A stretch of DNA of 64,000 nt from Thalassotalea euphylliae (GTDB taxonomy: Bacteria > Pseudomonadota > Gammaproteobacteria > Enterobacterales > Alteromonadaceae): the NCBI RefSeq assembly GCF_003390375.1, contig NZ_QUOT01000001.1:1922001-1986000 (forward strand). Reading direction: 5' to 3'. The translations under genes and the position numbers were made by a program. The notes under the pieces are model-generated. The model was not told where the DNA came from and searched no databases. It saw only the letters and a list, made by a program, of their open reading frames with translations. Positions 53,827 through 63,096 of the stretch are shown here, piece after piece. The first letter of the stretch is position 1. Each line of letters opens with the position of its first letter.

Positions 53827-55644
53827 ATGATAAAAACATTCTTTAAACGCTTATTGCTGGGCCTGCTGGTCATACTGATCGCCGCAGCAGCCTTTGCCAC
53901 ACATGAATGGAAAGCAGAGAAACCATTTATGTTTCGTGCTTTTCTGGATCGCACGCTGATCCAATTTGCTTTTGAAAGCCCTGAAACGCTAACTTCACTA
54001 GGCTTTTTGGAGTCACTTGGCATCAAAGGGCACAATGCCAAACTCGATGACAACAGCCCTCAAAGCACTGATGAGTTATACGAAAAGCTGCCAAAGATCA
54101 AAGAAGTACTGTTAAGCTACGATGACGAAAGCTTGTCAGAAAGCGATCAGTTGTCAAAAGAAATTACCTTGTATTTACTCGAGTTTGGCGAGCAATCTGA
54201 GCCATTCCGCTACCACAACTACCCTGTTAACCAACTATTTGGGGTGCAAAATGGCTACCCAAGCTTTATGGAAGCACAACACCAAGTACATAGCGTTGAA
54301 GATGCAGAAAATTATCTCGCAAGACTTGAAGCCGTACGTGTTAAATTTGCACAAGCATTAGCGGGTATTCAACTTCGTGAAGAAAAAGGCATATTACCGC
54401 CACGCTTTGTTGTCGATCGCGTACTCGATGAAATGACCACCTTTGTCGCGACGCCAGCACAAGAAAATATCCTTTACACTTCGTTAAAAACCAAGCTTGA
54501 CGATGCAGCAGATGTCAACGAGCAAGATAAGAGCCGACTTCTCGCCAGTGCAGAGCGCAATATTGTCGACTATGTTTACCCTGCCTATGATTTGTTTATA
54601 GAGTACTTTGAGCGCATTAAGCCGCGCACAGGCGAAGACGCGGGATTCTGGCGACTACCTGACGGCGACAAAGCTTACCAAGCCGCATTAAAGTTTTTCA
54701 CCACCACAGACTACACCGCCGACGAAATTCATCAGATTGGTTTATCCGAAGTAGCGCGCATTCAAGCTGAAATCCTCGCAATTTTAGCGAATGAAGGTTT
54801 CGATACGAGCCAAGGGTTTAGTCAAGCAATTGAAGCACTGGCAGCAGATGAGCGCTTTTATTATGAAGATAGTGACGAAGGTCGCGCACAAATCCTGAAA
54901 GACTATCAAAAAATTCTTGATGAAATCGAAGTAGGCATAGACAGCGCGTTCCGCATTCGTCCAAAAGCAGGGATGGAAGTTGTTCGTATTCCTGAGTTTA
55001 AAGAAAAAACTTCACCAGGCGCTTACTATCAGCAACCGGCGATCGATGGCTCTCGCCCTGGTAGATTCTTTGCCAACCTATACGACATCAAAGCAACGCC
55101 AACCTACAGTATGCGCACTTTGGCCTACCATGAGGGCATTCCTGGGCACCATTTCCAGATTGCGATTTCAATGGAACTAGAAGGTTTACCCTTTATCCGC
55201 AAAATCTCGCCATTTACTGCCTACACTGAAGGCTGGGCGCTTTATACTGAGCAGCTAGCATGGGAATTAGGTTTCCAAGAAAATCCGTTTGATAATATTG
55301 GCCGTTTGCAAGCAGAGCTATTTAGAGCCGTACGCTTAGTAGTTGATACTGGCATTCATGCCAAACGCTGGACCCGCGAACAAGCCATTGACTATATGAA
55401 AGCGAATACTGGTATGGCGCAGTCTGACGTTGTCTCAGAAATTGAGCGTTACATCGTTATGCCAGGCCAAGCAACCGCGTATAAAGTAGGGATGATGAAA
55501 ATCCTAGAACTTCGCGAGCAAGCCAAAGCAGTATTAGGCGACCGCTTTGATTTACGCGATTTTCATGACGTTGTCTTGAAAAATGGTGCGGTGCCACTAG
55601 ATATTTTAGAGCGTCTGGTACAACAATATATTGAGAGCACTTAA
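53827..55644 (+). CDS. DUF885 family putative metalloprotein
   Basis: The 605-residue protein has an N-terminal signal or anchor (LLLGLLVILIAAAAF) and the DUF885 body with the zinc-peptidase-like HEGIPGHHFQ motif and a following YTEGWALYTEQL, where the Glu is a likely ligand. It is probably a periplasmic or membrane-attached peptidase-like enzyme; substrates are unknown. It is a single-gene unit with its own terminator. Confidence 0.88.
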   Translation: MIKTFFKRLLLGLLVILIAAAAFATHEWKAEKPFMFRAFLDRTLIQFAFESPETLTSLGFLESLGIKGHNAKLDDNSPQSTDELYEKLPKIKEVLLSYDDESLSESDQLSKEITLYLLEFGEQSEPFRYHNYPVNQLFGVQNGYPSFMEAQHQVHSVEDAENYLARLEAVRVKFAQALAGIQLREEKGILPPRFVVDRVLDEMTTFVATPAQENILYTSLKTKLDDAADVNEQDKSRLLASAERNIVDYVYPAYDLFIEYFERIKPRTGEDAGFWRLPDGDKAYQAALKFFTTTDYTADEIHQIGLSEVARIQAEILAILANEGFDTSQGFSQAIEALAADERFYYEDSDEGRAQILKDYQKILDEIEVGIDSAFRIRPKAGMEVVRIPEFKEKTSPGAYYQQPAIDGSRPGRFFANLYDIKATPTYSMRTLAYHEGIPGHHFQIAISMELEGLPFIRKISPFTAYTEGWALYTEQLAWELGFQENPFDNIGRLQAELFRAVRLVVDTGIHAKRWTREQAIDYMKANTGMAQSDVVSEIERYIVMPGQATAYKVGMMKILELREQAKAVLGDRFDLRDFHDVVLKNGAVPLDILERLVQQYIEST

Positions 55645-55681
55645 CACTTTAATCCTCAGAAGTATTTTTTGATCAAATGCT

Positions 55682-55709
55682 AGGGCATCATTGGATGCCC
55701 TTTGTTTTT
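55682..55709 (+). terminator. Intrinsic terminator after the DUF885 gene
   Basis: An 8-bp stem (AGGGCATC / GATGCCCT) with an ATTG loop and a T-rich tail, 37 bp after the stop. Confidence 0.8.
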
Positions 55710-55741
55710 CCAAAACCTAACTAACCGAACGTGAGAGCACT

Positions 55742-56632
55742 GTGATGGAGCAAGTCAAAGCGGCGTTCATGACCATGCGCCCACCCTTTCTGTTGTTAAC
55801 ACCCATTTGTATTGGGTTGGCAGCAAGTATGGCAATGGATCATGGTTATGGCATCAATGTTCTTGTCCTTTCTCTAATTTTCAGTTGCGCACTGTTAGCA
55901 CATATTGCCGTCAACACCCTGAATGAATATCTCGATTTTCAAAGTGGTTTAGACCTAGTAACTAAGCGCACGCCCTTTAGTGGTGGTAGTGGCGCGCTCG
56001 TCGCAACTCCCAGCGCGGCCAACTGGGCTCGTAACATTGCCATTACTTGTATAGTGCTTATTGTGCTCATTGGCGGTTACTTATGTGTTACTCGTACTTG
56101 GCTATTACTGCCGCTTGGCCTGATTGGTTTAGCTGTGGTAATTCAATACACACGTACCCTCAACACTTTGCCTTGGCTGTGTTTTATCTCACCGGGTGTT
56201 GGCTTTAGTTTGATCATTACGCTGGGAAGCTTTTTAGCACTGACCTACACAATAACATTAGATGCGCTGTTAATTACAGGCATCACCTTTTTTCAAATCA
56301 ACAACCTTTTATTACTGAATCAATTCCCTGACACAGAAGCAGACGCAGCTCACGGCCGCAACACCCTGCCCATTCACTATGGCGCCACCATAGCGAGCGT
56401 GATATTGCTTGTTTCTACACTTTCTTCGTTCGCGCTCATTGCAGTATTAATCCAGTTCAAATTCTTGCCCTTAAATGCCTATTGGGCGCTTGTTACAATG
56501 CCATTGGCAATTGTTAGTTGTATTGGTGCATTTATTTATGGCTTTGAAATTGGCAAGCGGCCAGCCTATTTAGCGTGTAACGTTATCGTGGCACTAATCA
56601 CACCAACAATACTAGCTTTTAGCCTGTTGTAA
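55742..56632 (+). CDS. UbiA-family prenyltransferase
   Basis: The 296-residue inner-membrane protein has eight or nine hydrophobic segments and the two Asp-rich motifs of UbiA enzymes: NTLNEYLDFQSGLD and NQFPDTEADAAHGRNT. These enzymes attach polyprenyl chains to aromatic acceptors; the second motif and overall pattern are closer to MenA-like members than to UbiA itself. The substrate is not known and no menaquinone genes are adjacent. It may start at GTG 55742 or ATG 55745. Confidence 0.85.
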   Translation: MMEQVKAAFMTMRPPFLLLTPICIGLAASMAMDHGYGINVLVLSLIFSCALLAHIAVNTLNEYLDFQSGLDLVTKRTPFSGGSGALVATPSAANWARNIAITCIVLIVLIGGYLCVTRTWLLLPLGLIGLAVVIQYTRTLNTLPWLCFISPGVGFSLIITLGSFLALTYTITLDALLITGITFFQINNLLLLNQFPDTEADAAHGRNTLPIHYGATIASVILLVSTLSSFALIAVLIQFKFLPLNAYWALVTMPLAIVSCIGAFIYGFEIGKRPAYLACNVIVALITPTILAFSLL

Positions 56633-56802
56633 CGACTTTTTCTCACATTCCCAGCGGCAAGATAATATTGCTTAAGGGAAGTGCAAACATGCGAGGTAAA
56701 GCTAAACTTCCCACCTGACAAAACCTTCAAAAAGTTGCATGCAATACACGGCTTAGGCACACTATAGCCTTTGATTTTAAAGACCCCATAAAAGAGATAG
56801 TA

Positions 56803-57432
56803 ATGAGCACACAAACAGTCGCGACCACTCAAATAAGCCAAATGCTGGCCATGCAAGATGCGATGAATAGCCGAGTAAGCGATACTTGGCGCGAAAATGG
56901 CTACGAATGGTACCGTGCCATTTGGGTTGAGTGCGCAGAAATGCTTGATCATCATGGCTGGAAATGGTGGAAACACCAAGAAATTGACGTTCCACAAGTA
57001 CAACTAGAGCTCGTTGATATTTTTCATTTTGGTTTAAGTTTGCGTTTGATGACAGGTGCTAGCGTTGATGACATTGCATCATCGCTTACCAATGAATTAG
57101 CAACAGATAGCGAAGAAACAGACTTTAAACTCGCGCTAGAACAGCTTGCGTCAGCAGCTGTAAGCCAACGTGAATTTAACGCCCAAGCGTTTGCCGACTG
57201 CATGCGTTTAATGGATATGAACTTAGACGAGCTGTTTCGACAGTATGTCGGTAAAAACACCCTGAACTTCTTCCGCCAAGATTATGGCTATAAAGAAGGC
57301 ACCTATATCAAAGTGTGGCACGGTAAGGAAGACAATGAAGTATTAGCTGACGTTGTGAGCAAGCTTGATAGCAGCGCGAACGACTTCCAACAACAGGTTT
57401 ATGATGCGCTAGCAGCAAACTATCCCAGCTAA
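56803..57432 (+). CDS. Dimeric dUTP diphosphatase
   Basis: The 209-residue all-helical protein belongs to the dimeric dUTPase (dUTPase_2, MazG-related) family. The magnesium-binding pattern is visible in WVECAEMLDHHGWKWW and QVQLELVDIFHF. It hydrolyses dUTP (and often dUDP) to dUMP, protecting DNA from uracil. It is unrelated in fold to the trimeric Dut of E. coli. Confidence 0.9.
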   Translation: MSTQTVATTQISQMLAMQDAMNSRVSDTWRENGYEWYRAIWVECAEMLDHHGWKWWKHQEIDVPQVQLELVDIFHFGLSLRLMTGASVDDIASSLTNELATDSEETDFKLALEQLASAAVSQREFNAQAFADCMRLMDMNLDELFRQYVGKNTLNFFRQDYGYKEGTYIKVWHGKEDNEVLADVVSKLDSSANDFQQQVYDALAANYPS

Positions 57433-57590
57433 CCTCAGCTTGGAATAGTCAGCCATATTAACAGCTAAACGGAATTTAACGAACAATACCAATCCACATA
57501 AATAAGCTCCACCAAAGATCTCTGGCACGTATTCTGCTTTAACAGGTTTATAAAGAACCCCGTCAAGAATTTGAATACTTGGAGATGTTT

Positions 57591-58238
57591 ATGGAGCTTA
57601 TCCTTTTTGCCCTAATCAGTTTAATTGCAATTGTTGCCGTATTGGCTAGCCGATTAACGGATAACAGCTTTCCATTCCCATTTGATAGCAAGCCAGCTGT
57701 ATACACAGCCGCTGAGAAAAACTTTCTTACGCTTGTCGAAAGTGCCCTAGGCCCTGACTATCGTGTGCTTAACCGCGTAGCCTTGGCTGATATTGTCAAT
57801 ATTCGTCGCGGAGTCTCGAAAAAAGCCACACAAGCTGCACTGAAAAGTGCCAACAATAAGTATTTAGACTTTGTTATTTGCCAACGTAGCACAATGAAAT
57901 TAATAGGTGCTGTTGATCTGGTAGACACTAACGGACGCGGTTACAAAGTGAAAAAAGATTGGTTTGTTAGCGGTGCGTTAGAAGCGGCTTCGATTCCACA
58001 TGTGCGTATCAAAGTTAAGCCTAATTACACCGTTGAAGAAATTCGCGCTTGTTTAGGCAGTAAAGTGCTTGGTCGCAGTGTAAAAACAATGCCGAAAGTC
58101 AAAGGTCGCGTTATTCCTGCGCCAATGGTGAAAGCGCGCCCAAGAAATGCAGGGGTTATTACAGCCAATGCTGCCAAAGAAATGGCTGCTCAAACTCCAT
58201 CTCTAGCCACGCCATCAATGGCCGCGATGCCCCACTAA
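57591..58238 (+). CDS. DUF2726 domain membrane-anchored protein
   Basis: The protein of about 215 residues has an N-terminal membrane segment (LILFALISLIAIVAVLA) and a cytoplasmic DUF2726 domain (about 40-160; EKNFLTLVESALG, YRVLNRVALADIV, YLDFVICQRSTMKLIGAVDL), a nuclease-like fold of unknown function. The C terminus is Lys/Arg/Ala-rich. I chose ATG 57591, six bases after GGAG, over upstream TTG 57579 or ATG 57585. Confidence 0.82.
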   Translation: MELILFALISLIAIVAVLASRLTDNSFPFPFDSKPAVYTAAEKNFLTLVESALGPDYRVLNRVALADIVNIRRGVSKKATQAALKSANNKYLDFVICQRSTMKLIGAVDLVDTNGRGYKVKKDWFVSGALEAASIPHVRIKVKPNYTVEEIRACLGSKVLGRSVKTMPKVKGRVIPAPMVKARPRNAGVITANAAKEMAAQTPSLATPSMAAMPH

Positions 58239-58289
58239 ATAGACTTTAGCTAGTTCATTTAAACTAGCCTTTAAAATTTCACTTTCTCT

Positions 58290-58326
58290 AGCTAGCCCGA
58301 CTCTATCTGAGCTTCGGGCTAGCTTT
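58290..58326 (+). terminator. Probable terminator after the DUF2726 gene
   Basis: An 11-bp perfect stem (AGCTAGCCCGA / TCGGGCTAGCT) with a 13-nt loop, followed by a short T-run. Confidence 0.65.
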
Positions 58327-58387
58327 GCTTTGCCCATTCAAACTTGATAATCTTGCGCCCACTTATTGTTGTTAAAAAGTTGTAATT

Positions 58388-58921
58388 ATGAAATCACGCC
58401 ATCAGGGTTTTACCCTTATCGAACTAGTTGTTGTTATCGTTATTCTTGGCATTTTAGCCGCCGTTGCTGCGCCGCGTTTTATTGATCTTGCCTCTGACAG
58501 CCGCGAAGCGATTATCGAAGGGGTAGCCGGAGCTATCGCTTCAAGTTCGTCATTGGTTGCAGCCAAAGCACGCGTTGACAATATAGAAGACGGTAATATT
58601 ACAGTGAACGGTAGCAACGTTGCGATCGAGCAAGGTTATGCTAGTGGTCACTGGGCTAACGCATGGCAATTCTTACTTAATGTTGGTCAAAACATTACTT
58701 TTACCAACCCCACTGCAGAGTGCACCATTAATGATTTGTGTGGTGTTGGTAACCAAAACACCGCGCCCAGCTTAGATTTCACACCAAGCCCAGCCAATAG
58801 CAACGGTTTGATGTTGGTTTGGCCACAAGGCTATCGATTAGCTGACGCCTGCTACGCTTATTATTTCAACCCTAAAACAGGTGCGCAGCCACGTATTGGC
58901 ACAGTTTCCAGTGGCTGTTAA
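58388..58921 (+). CDS. Type IV-like prepilin, MSHA-type
   Basis: The 177-residue prepilin has a short leader (MKSRHQG) cut before FTLIELVVVIVILG, then the hydrophobic helix and PRFIDLASDSREAI. Four Cys residues in the C-terminal half (AECTINDLC, ADACYAYY and final SSGC) could form disulfides. Its first 45 mature residues closely match the prepilin at 22133. No pilus assembly genes are adjacent; it stands alone upstream of mtnN. Confidence 0.9.
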   Translation: MKSRHQGFTLIELVVVIVILGILAAVAAPRFIDLASDSREAIIEGVAGAIASSSSLVAAKARVDNIEDGNITVNGSNVAIEQGYASGHWANAWQFLLNVGQNITFTNPTAECTINDLCGVGNQNTAPSLDFTPSPANSNGLMLVWPQGYRLADACYAYYFNPKTGAQPRIGTVSSGC

Positions 58922-58969
58922 TGTGTAATGGCGTATAATCGCGCTAACTATTTTTAACCGAGATTTCCG

Positions 58970-59680
58970 ATGAAAGCAGGTATTATTGGCGCAATGGAGC
59001 CAGAGGTTGCCATTTTAAAAGCAGCCTTAACTAACCCAACGACAACCCAACACGGCGGCTTCGAGTTTCACGAAGGCCAGCTAAATGGGCACGATGTAGT
59101 TATTGTTCAATCAGGTATTGGTAAAGTTGCCGCAGCACTAGCTACCGTTTTATTGATCGACAAGTTTTCGCCTGATTATGTAGTCAATACGGGCTCTGCG
59201 GGTGGTTTTGAACAATCACTTAAAGTGGGTGATATTGTTGTTAGCTCTGAAGTACGCTACCACGATGTTAATCTTATCGTTTTTGGTTACGAAATTGGTC
59301 AATTGCCAGCCAACCCAGCCGCTTTTATTCCGCACCCTGCATTGGTTGAAGCAGCAAAAGCTGGTATTGAAAAACTAGACGGTATTGATACGCTAGTTGG
59401 CTTGATCACAACGGGTGATACCTTTATGACTGCCGATGAAGATATCGCTAAAGCACGTGCCAATTTCCCAACCATGGCAGCAGTTGAAATGGAAGGTGCC
59501 GCGATTGCACAAACTTGTCACAAATTTAATGTGCCATTTGTGGTTATTCGCTCAATGTCTGATATCGCAGGCAAAGAATCTCCAACGTCGTTTGAAGCCT
59601 ACTTGGAAACCGCGTCTGTTAACTCATCTGAGTTAGTGATCAATATGATCAACTCACTAGAGGGCGTGACTCTTAACTAA
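58970..59680 (+). CDS. mtnN: 5'-methylthioadenosine/S-adenosylhomocysteine nucleosidase
   Basis: The 236-residue enzyme removes adenine from methylthioadenosine and S-adenosylhomocysteine, serving methionine salvage and AI-2 precursor formation. It has IGAMEPEV at the N terminus, NTGSAGGFE, the substrate-binding AVEMEGAAIAQ and the catalytic Asp in SMSDIAGKES. Its stop overlaps the next start (TAATG), so the following gene is coupled. Confidence 0.97.
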   Translation: MKAGIIGAMEPEVAILKAALTNPTTTQHGGFEFHEGQLNGHDVVIVQSGIGKVAAALATVLLIDKFSPDYVVNTGSAGGFEQSLKVGDIVVSSEVRYHDVNLIVFGYEIGQLPANPAAFIPHPALVEAAKAGIEKLDGIDTLVGLITTGDTFMTADEDIAKARANFPTMAAVEMEGAAIAQTCHKFNVPFVVIRSMSDIAGKESPTSFEAYLETASVNSSELVINMINSLEGVTLN

Positions 59681-60651
59681 TGGACTGGTTAGCCGCAATA
59701 CCATCACAATTTGAAAGTATTGTTTTACTGTTGGCGGTATTACTGGTTAAGCGTGTGCTGCAAACCATTGCAGCACATAACCCCTGGCAATTTTTTCAGT
59801 TCTTTTGTTTGCAACTGGCTAACAAAGTCAACAAAGCTGAAAACGGTCAAAGTCAGCAAAGCATTTCAGGCTTTGTCGCAGTTATCGTTACCTTCACCCC
59901 ATTGTGGGTAATCCTATGGTTATTTGCCGATTTCGTTGCGATTCCAGAGCTCTGGCAGGGGCTATTGCTGTATTTTGCGCTTGGTTCGTTAACGCTTGTA
60001 CCCAGCGCGAAAACGATTTCTAAAGCACTGCGCGCTGGCGATAATTATAAGGCCAAACAAACCCTTAAACGGCTTGTGCTGCGAGACACCAGCCAGCTCT
60101 CTGCCATGGGGTTGTCCAAAGCAACCATTGAAGCGCTGATTATCAAACACATGCAACTTACGATCAGCGTCATTGCGATTTATCTTGTGGGCGGCGCACT
60201 GGCGGCTATCAGTTATCGCTTACTGTTGGAGATGCATTACGCTTGGAACCCTAAACGCAGCAACATGATGCACTTTGGCGGCTTTGTAAATGCGCTTTCA
60301 CAGTTGATTACTTGGTTACCGAGTCGACTTTTCCTGCTCGCCGGCTTGTTGTTATCACTCGGCCAACAATCAACGCTATTGTGGCGATTAACCTTACCGA
60401 AAATATTCCAATTAAATAATGATGCTTTACTGCAGTTTTTTGCCATTGCACTAAATACCAAGTTAGCGGGTGTGGCTATGTATGAAGGTAAAAAGTTAAG
60501 ACGCATCGAGTTTAATCCTAAAGGCCGCGCGCCAGACATCAATACGATTAGTCAGGCCTACCAATTTATTGGCCGTATCAATACCCTACTGGTTATCTTA
60601 GTCGTTAGTTATTATGTGTTTGCTTGGGCAGCGAGCCAAAGCCTTAGCTGA
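59680..60651 (+). CDS. CobD/CbiB-like membrane protein
   Basis: The 323-residue protein has five or six hydrophobic segments and resembles CobD/CbiB (VPSAKTISKALRAGD, LVLRDTSQLSAMGLSKATIEA). In true CbiB this enzyme joins aminopropanol to cobyric acid. Here there are no cobalamin genes nearby, and it is coupled to mtnN, so it may be a divergent relative with a different role. The match is clear for the family but not for the reaction. Confidence 0.7.
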   Translation: MDWLAAIPSQFESIVLLLAVLLVKRVLQTIAAHNPWQFFQFFCLQLANKVNKAENGQSQQSISGFVAVIVTFTPLWVILWLFADFVAIPELWQGLLLYFALGSLTLVPSAKTISKALRAGDNYKAKQTLKRLVLRDTSQLSAMGLSKATIEALIIKHMQLTISVIAIYLVGGALAAISYRLLLEMHYAWNPKRSNMMHFGGFVNALSQLITWLPSRLFLLAGLLLSLGQQSTLLWRLTLPKIFQLNNDALLQFFAIALNTKLAGVAMYEGKKLRRIEFNPKGRAPDINTISQAYQFIGRINTLLVILVVSYYVFAWAASQSLS

Positions 60652-60712
60652 TTTGATATTGCCTACACGCCATATACTGTGCGTGATCGTAACATCGCTA
60701 TAATTAAGCTGA

Positions 60713-60737
60713 ATAAAGGTATGTAGCATACCTTTAT
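60713..60737 (+). terminator. Palindromic hairpin after the cbiB-like gene
   Basis: An 11-bp perfect stem (ATAAAGGTATG / CATACCTTTAT) with a TAG loop, 61 bp after the stop. It lacks a long T-run, so termination is likely but not certain. Confidence 0.45.
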
Positions 60738-60868
60738 ACATAAAACTTGAGCGTTATAACTTTGGCATCAAGAGTTAGGTATTAAGACTTAGGTTTTAAA
60801 AAGTAAGTATCACAGCCTAAGCATAACAAACTAACAAGTTCTCTTTTTATCAGTTACTAGGAGTTCAA

Positions 60869-61267
60869 ATGAATAAGTTAGCAGCTAGCCTGCAATTGCT
60901 GCTCGTTACCGTTACCAGTTTTGTCTGGGCATCTGAGCGGCCAAGCGTGTCACAGGAGCACGTATTGAGCCTAGTCAATGCACCACTCACCAGTGGCTAT
61001 ACGCTGCTAGATGTGCGCACCGCAGAAGAATTTAAAACTGGCCATATTCAATCGGCAATCAATATTAGCCATACGGAACTGGCCAATAGTCTCGCTTTAC
61101 TACCAAGTGATAAGGCAGCAAACATTATTGTATATTGCCGTTCAGGTAGACGGGCGGCAGTTGCTGAGCAATTACTTCGCAAACAAGGTTATACCAATAT
61201 TTGGCATTTAACTGGCGACATTATTGCGTGGCAAGCTAACGGTTTACCGCTGAAAACTTTGGAGTAA
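60869..61267 (+). CDS. Periplasmic rhodanese-like protein
   Basis: The 132-residue protein has a signal peptide (cleavage near VWA/SER) and a single rhodanese domain with LLDVRTAEEFKTGHI and the active-site loop YCRSGRRA. It probably carries sulfur as a persulfide on that Cys in the periplasm. An AGGAG ribosome site precedes the ATG. The TRIC-type gene follows after 9 bp. Confidence 0.9.
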   Translation: MNKLAASLQLLLVTVTSFVWASERPSVSQEHVLSLVNAPLTSGYTLLDVRTAEEFKTGHIQSAINISHTELANSLALLPSDKAANIIVYCRSGRRAAVAEQLLRKQGYTNIWHLTGDIIAWQANGLPLKTLE

Positions 61268-61276
61268 TTGGGTTAA

Positions 61277-61906
61277 ATGACCGAGTTGTTATTCTGGCTA
61301 GATATATTTGGTACGGTTGTTTTTGCCCTTTCCGGCGCACTGATGGCAGGACGCTTTAAACTCGACCCATTCGGCGTCATTGTGCTTGCTGCCGTGACAG
61401 CGATAGGCGGAGGCACCATTCGCGACATCATTCTTGATGCGCCCGTGTTTTGGCTGGCCAACAGTTACTACCTATGGGTGATCTGCTTAACGGCGCTGTT
61501 AACCATTTTATTTATTCGCCGCCCCAAACGTATACCGACACGATTTTTATTAATAGCCGACGCCTTTGGCTTGGCGCTATTTGCTGTGGTTGGCACAGAA
61601 AAAGCTTTATCGCTGGGGGCACCAATTCCTGCGGCAGTTGTTTTAGGCACAATTACCGGGGTAGCGGGCGGTATGATCCGTGATGTCTTGTGCAATGTTA
61701 TTCCATTAATTTTACGACAAGAGATATACGCAACTGCTGCCATGTTAGGAAGTAGCCTGTTTGCCCTGCTCTCTTGGTATGGGCAAGATCACACTTTGAC
61801 GCTCATTGCCGCGATTCTCACAACACTCTTATTGCGCCTAGCGGCTATTTATTGGCGAGTATCTTTGCCTGCCTTCCATATTCGTGACAAAGATAACGAT
61901 AGCTGA
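61277..61906 (+). CDS. TRIC-type (UPF0126) cation channel family protein
   Basis: The 209-residue membrane protein has seven hydrophobic segments in two related halves, each with a glycine-rich motif (IGGGTIRDIILD and VAGGMIRDVLCN), as in the YicG/UPF0126 family now grouped with trimeric intracellular cation channels. Transport of potassium or other small ions is inferred from the family. Confidence 0.9.
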   Translation: MTELLFWLDIFGTVVFALSGALMAGRFKLDPFGVIVLAAVTAIGGGTIRDIILDAPVFWLANSYYLWVICLTALLTILFIRRPKRIPTRFLLIADAFGLALFAVVGTEKALSLGAPIPAAVVLGTITGVAGGMIRDVLCNVIPLILRQEIYATAAMLGSSLFALLSWYGQDHTLTLIAAILTTLLLRLAAIYWRVSLPAFHIRDKDNDS

Positions 61907-61975
61907 TTAGCGATAGGATTTGGCATAAACGTCGTGAGTACTACTAGTCACACACGACGTATTAACGAAAAACAG

Positions 61976-62299
61976 CTAGGCTTCAATGCCCCAGCCGTCG
62001 TTGTAACCATTGAACTTGGCCGCAAGTTGCTCAAATTCGGCTTCTTGGGCGACGATCCCTTCATAACTTGGTACCATACGCACCGTGCAGTCAACGTCCC
62101 AAACATTCGGCGTTTCATCAGGATGAAGCTTTACTACCATATCTGGCGCTACTGCTTGTAGGTGAGCAACCAACTGCTCCGCTTGCGCTTTTTGCTCAAA
62201 TAATTGAAAAAACACAACATCATGCATTTCATTTAACTCAATGCCTGCTTGCTGCATTTCCTGCAGGACATTACCCGTTTCATCATTGGGGAAAGACAT
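61976..62299 (-). CDS. RraB-like ribonuclease E inhibitor family protein
   Basis: The 107-residue acidic protein matches the RraB family pattern: N-terminal PNDETGNVLQEM, MHDVVFFQLFE in the middle, MVPSYEGI and a C-terminal GYNDGWGIEA. RraB binds RNase E and limits its activity in E. coli. Whether this smaller protein does the same is inferred. It is convergent with the TRIC gene; an ACGTCGTG / CACGACGT inverted pair lies between them (61929-61960). Confidence 0.8.
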   Translation of the reverse strand: MSFPNDETGNVLQEMQQAGIELNEMHDVVFFQLFEQKAQAEQLVAHLQAVAPDMVVKLHPDETPNVWDVDCTVRMVPSYEGIVAQEAEFEQLAAKFNGYNDGWGIEA

Positions 62300-62450
62300 A
62301 GTAATTACACTGTTATCGGAAGATGTTCGGCATTATACCCAAGCCAAAAGAAGATGCGAGCATCACTTGGTGACAATTGTTTATTGAAAATAGCTTAGCG
62401 GTAGTGGCTTAGTGAGTCCAAAGATGTGTTTAGTCGGGGTCGTAAGCGTT

Positions 62451-63080
62451 CTATTCAATGGAACACATATTGTGATGGCAAGTCAGTGAAAGCTCGCTAA
62501 TTCGTTCTTCACATTCACTGTCATTTTGGCTGAACGTTTGCACAAATTGCGCTTTACTTAACATACTTTTACCTATGGTATTAACGGCGACAACGCAACC
62601 GAGCTCGATAGAGCTTGTATCAACAAAACGGCATTGACTAACATCTTGGCAAACTAAATTATTCAATATGGTCTGTTTCGCTTGTTCTAACTGGCGCAAG
62701 CGCGCTAGATCTTTTAATAGCTGTGCTTTCACCTTTGCTTCAACCTCGCTTTCTGCGCTCTCCTCACCACCTTGAGTGGCCAGCGTTAGTTGCGACTGTT
62801 CAGATAAAGGCAAAAGCTCAGTGGTAGGCGAAACCTCATTAGTCAATTCAATTAAAGGCGTTATAGACTCAGCATGTGGTTGTGCTGTCACTACCTGCTG
62901 GGCGCGCGGGCGTGTGGATTGTTGATCATGTTGAGATGCTTCTATCAATGCTCTGGTTTTACGTTCATTTTCTTTGAGCATGTAGCCTAACGCCAATAAC
63001 ACGCTAGTCAGCAAGGCTAGCACCACACAAGCAATAATTAACCATCTAAAAATTGCCTGTTGTAAGGTGTTTTGTCCCAT
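62451..63080 (-). CDS. Membrane-anchored protein of unknown function
   Basis: The product has one membrane segment near its N terminus (LIIACVVLALLTSVLLALG), a polar Glu/Gln/Thr-rich middle, a predicted coiled coil (LLKDLARLRQLEQAKQ) and a C-terminal region with five Cys (CQDVSQCRF, GCVVAV, SECEERI, LTCHHNMC). I chose ATG 63080 (209 residues) because GGTGAT precedes it; an upstream start at 63179 would overlap the DUF4136 gene by 83 bp. It is 16 bp after that gene on the same strand. I do not recognise a family. Confidence 0.65.
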   Translation of the reverse strand: MGQNTLQQAIFRWLIIACVVLALLTSVLLALGYMLKENERKTRALIEASQHDQQSTRPRAQQVVTAQPHAESITPLIELTNEVSPTTELLPLSEQSQLTLATQGGEESAESEVEAKVKAQLLKDLARLRQLEQAKQTILNNLVCQDVSQCRFVDTSSIELGCVVAVNTIGKSMLSKAQFVQTFSQNDSECEERISELSLTCHHNMCSIE

Positions 63081-63096
63081 ACGATCACCAGAAGAT

